The notes under the pieces are model-generated. The model was not told where the DNA came from. It saw only the letters and a program-made list of their open reading frames with translations, and did no database searches. 64,000 nt of DNA from AC-32 sp963766375 (GTDB taxonomy: Bacteria > Actinomycetota > Thermoleophilia > Gaiellales > Gaiellaceae), in NCBI GenBank assembly GCA_963766375.1, contig CAVXZG010000009.1, positions 1 through 64,000 of the forward strand. Reading direction: 5' to 3'. A program made the position numbers and the translations under genes. Each line of letters starts with the position of its first letter. The first letter of the stretch is position 1. Positions 62,008 through 64,000 of the stretch are shown piece after piece.

Positions 62008-62904
62008 CTAAGCCTCCCGGTCGAAGTCGACGGAGCCGTCGGCGCCGATGTGGACGGAGGCGCGCCGCGCGGCCCAGCACTGGTAGTTGACGGCGACCGG
62101 GTTGAGCGTCATGTGCGTGTCGGCGTGCTCGATGTGGCAGTTGAGGACGGTCACGTCGCCGCCGAGCCCCATCGGCCCGATGCCGGTCTCGTTCAGGAGG
62201 CCGTACAGCTCCTCCTCGAGCTTGGCCACGTGCGGGTCGGCGTTGCGCGTGCCGATCGGGCGGGCGATCGCCTCCTTGGCGAGGTACATCGCATAGTCGG
62301 CCGAGCCGCCGATCCCGACGCCCACGATCCCGGGCGGGCACGGCTTGCCGCCGGCGTCCACGATCGAGGAGAGCACGAACTCCTTGATCCCCTTCACGCC
62401 GTCGGCGGGGACGCACATCTTGAGGAAGCTCATGTTCTCGGAGCCCGAGCCCTTCGGGACACACTTGACGTCGAGCCCGTCCCAGTCTGCGATGAACTCC
62501 CAGTGCACGATCGGAAGCCGGTAGCCGGTGTTCGGGCCGGTGTTCTCGCGCGTGATCGTGTGGACGGCGTTCGAGCGCAGCGGGTGCTCGAGAGTCGCCC
62601 GCTCGGTACCGGCCTTGAGCGCCTCGTAGATCTTGGTCGGGTGGAGCGGGAAGTGCTCGCCGACGCGGCAGGTGTAGACCGCGATGCCGGTGTCCTGGCA
62701 GACGAGGTTGCCGTTGTCGTCGGCCACCTGGACGTTCTTGACGATCGTGTCCAGCACGCGCTTGCCCGGGATCGAGGTCTCGCGGTCGGCCGCGGCGAAG
62801 AGCGCGTCGCGCAGGTCCTGCGGGATGTCCTTCAGCGCCCAGACGTAGAGGTGCGCGGCCGCGTCCTCGACGGTCTGGCGCATGTCGACCGCGACGACAC
62901 TCAT
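62008..62904 (-). CDS. Class I fumarate hydratase, alpha subunit (iron-sulfur)
   Basis: 298 residues. Iron-sulfur subunit with the cysteines in LVCQDTGIAVYTCRVGEHF, KCVPKGSGSENMSFLKMCVP and VLNCHIEHADTHMTLNPVAV, and the conserved PCPPGIVGVGIGGSADYAMY stretch. These fit the [4Fe-4S] ligands of two-subunit class I hydratases. It starts at ATG 62904, overlapping the flavoprotein stop by 4 bp. It partners with the beta subunit immediately downstream. An oxygen-sensitive enzyme is expected. Confidence 0.94.
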   Translation of the reverse strand: MSVVAVDMRQTVEDAAAHLYVWALKDIPQDLRDALFAAADRETSIPGKRVLDTIVKNVQVADDNGNLVCQDTGIAVYTCRVGEHFPLHPTKIYEALKAGTERATLEHPLRSNAVHTITRENTGPNTGYRLPIVHWEFIADWDGLDVKCVPKGSGSENMSFLKMCVPADGVKGIKEFVLSSIVDAGGKPCPPGIVGVGIGGSADYAMYLAKEAIARPIGTRNADPHVAKLEEELYGLLNETGIGPMGLGGDVTVLNCHIEHADTHMTLNPVAVNYQCWAARRASVHIGADGSVDFDREA

Positions 62905-64000
62905 GCTGCCGCCCTCTCGGCCGCGGCCGCGCCTGCGCGCCGGCCGAAAACCGTGCACTCGAGCAGCGAGTTGCCCATCATCCGGTTGCGCCCGTGGGTG
63001 CCGCCGGCGATCTCGCCGCAAGCGAAGAGTCCTTCCAGGGTCGTCTCGGCGCGCTCGTCGATCACGAGGCCTCCGTTCTGGTAGTGGAGCACCGGGTAGG
63101 TCAGGATCGGCTCGCGGAGCGGGTCGATCCCGGCGGAACGGTAGCGGCGCAGCATGTACGGGAGCGAGATCTCGGCGTCCTCCTTGGGAATCCGGGTGGT
63201 GTCGAGCAGCACGGCGGGTCGGCCGTCGGGAGTTTCGACGCCGTGGCCCGAGTTGACCTCGTCGAAGATCGCGCGCGAGACCTCGTCGCGAGGACCGAGC
63301 GGATCGGTGAACTCCTCGCCGGCCGAGTTGAGCAGCGTCGCCCCGTACGCGCGGGTGGTCTCGGGGATCGAGTAGCCCTGCATCGTCGGAGGCCACGCGC
63401 CGCCGTTGGGGTGGTACTGAAGGGCGTCGAGATCGCGACTCTCGGCGCCGAGGTCGAGCGCGATGCGCGTCACCTCGCCGGTCGCGCCCGGGTGGTTCGT
63501 CGAGAGCTCGCCGCGCTCCTCGGCCTCGCGGTAGCAGCGGCCGCCCGCGGCGAGCACGACCGCGCCGGCGTCGATCACGAGCTCCTCGCCGTTCTTGCGC
63601 AGACAAGTGGCGACCCAGCCGTTGCCCGCCTGCTCGAGCGAGACGAGCGGGCAGTTCGGGAGAGCCTCGCCGCTGGAGGCCTGAAACGTGTCGCGCAGCC
63701 CAGTAGTGATCGCGTGGCCCGTGCGGTCGCCGACCTGGAGCAGGCGTTTGCGGGTAGCTCCGCCGCAACGGGCCAGCCGGTAGCCACCGTTGTCGCGCGT
63801 GAACTCGACCCCGTGCTCCTCGAGCCAGTGGATCGCGGTCGGCGCCTCGGTGGTCAGCACCTCGACCAGGCCGCGGTCAGCCGTCTCGTGCGAGCTCTGC
63901 CAGACGTCCTGGGCATGCTGCTCAGGCGAATCGTCGTCGCCGAAGGCAGCCTGGATCCCGCCCTGCGCCTTCGCCGAGTTGCACGACTGGAGGGCGCCCT
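62901..64000 (-). CDS. FrdA/SdhA/L-aspartate-oxidase-type flavoprotein, 5' end outside window
   Basis: The visible 366 C-terminal residues lack the N-terminal FAD GxGxxG motif. They begin ALQSCNSAKAQGGIQAAFGD (FAD/substrate region) and contain AGAVVLAAGGRCYREAEERG, the substrate loop DALQYHPNGGAWPPTMQGYS then PETTRAYGATLLNSAGEEFT, and the flavin-binding end HYQNGGLVIDERAETTLEGL, FACGEIAGGTHGRNRMMGNS and LLECTVFGRRAG. This pattern is shared by fumarate reductase, succinate dehydrogenase and thiol:fumarate-reductase flavoproteins. The iron-sulfur partner is not in view. It is co-transcribed with fumarase alpha (4-bp overlap). Confidence 0.9.
   Translation of the reverse strand, partial: GALQSCNSAKAQGGIQAAFGDDDSPEQHAQDVWQSSHETADRGLVEVLTTEAPTAIHWLEEHGVEFTRDNGGYRLARCGGATRKRLLQVGDRTGHAITTGLRDTFQASSGEALPNCPLVSLEQAGNGWVATCLRKNGEELVIDAGAVVLAAGGRCYREAEERGELSTNHPGATGEVTRIALDLGAESRDLDALQYHPNGGAWPPTMQGYSIPETTRAYGATLLNSAGEEFTDPLGPRDEVSRAIFDEVNSGHGVETPDGRPAVLLDTTRIPKEDAEISLPYMLRRYRSAGIDPLREPILTYPVLHYQNGGLVIDERAETTLEGLFACGEIAGGTHGRNRMMGNSLLECTVFGRRAGAAAAERAAA

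Noticed and set aside
1..64000. tRNA, rRNA, insertion sequence, prophage or integrase genes
   Set aside because: No tRNA-like cloverleaf, rRNA segment, transposase or integrase motif was noticed when reading both strands. A dedicated scan (tRNAscan-SE, ISfinder) was not possible.

Overview
The window is high-GC DNA from a Gram-positive-type actinobacterium. A complete Tad/Flp pilus locus, the absence of any outer-membrane export gene, many GTG/TTG starts, and an exopolysaccharide cluster containing ATP-grasp and FemAB-like enzymes point to the Actinomycetota, probably class Thermoleophilia (Gaiellales/Solirubrobacterales-like). The taxonomic call is inference. Many genes carry one or more single-base frame breaks that leave both halves recognisable, which looks like an incompletely polished long-read or metagenome assembly. 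Breaks are densest at 1-20 kb and 48-57 kb and sparse at 22-36 kb and 57-64 kb.

1-7754 (minus strand): one giant secreted protein. In order of translation it has a signal peptide, an I9-like propeptide, a subtilisin (S8) domain, a DUF11 module, an SdrD/Cna-B-like module, an Ig-like module and at least 18 near-identical 91-residue MBG-like repeats (273-bp tandem DNA repeats) that run off the left edge. 7911-19942 (minus): a Tad pilus operon transcribed from right to left: two Flp pilins, TadE, TadG-like protein, CpaB/RcpC, TadZ, TadA, a von Willebrand A-TadB fusion, TadC, a DUF192 protein and the prepilin peptidase, then a membrane glycosyltransferase. 20554-23407: a small plus-strand gene, a polytopic membrane protein, an orphan NarL/LuxR response regulator and a small membrane protein.

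23514-57344: a long surface-polysaccharide cluster. It holds several GT2 and GT4 glycosyltransferases, a priming sugar-phosphate transferase, a Wzx flippase, two Wzy/O-antigen-ligase-like proteins, a Wzz-like co-polymerase, two NAD-dependent sugar epimerases, a FemAB/GNAT-like transferase, two PQQ-type beta-propellers, an LPG-synthase-like flippase, and four ATP-grasp ligases that form two paralogous pairs. Interleaved are an eIF2B-like protein, a TetR regulator with an MFS exporter, an orphan solute-binding lipoprotein and a dimethylformamidase-like protein. Two kinds of short repeat sit at gene junctions: a 12-bp palindromic tandem repeat (two places) and a ~72-bp two-hairpin element (three places) whose stems covary between copies.

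57361-64000 (minus): a compact sulfur/C4-dicarboxylate operon: FrdA/SdhA-type flavoprotein (cut by the window edge), class I fumarase alpha and beta, phosphosulfolactate synthase (ComA), APS/PAPS reductase (CysH), fused APS kinase-ATP sulfurylase, and a TauE/SafE exporter. Sulfate is activated and reduced to sulfite here, but the only visible sulfite-using enzyme is ComA, which suggests a sulfonate-making branch.
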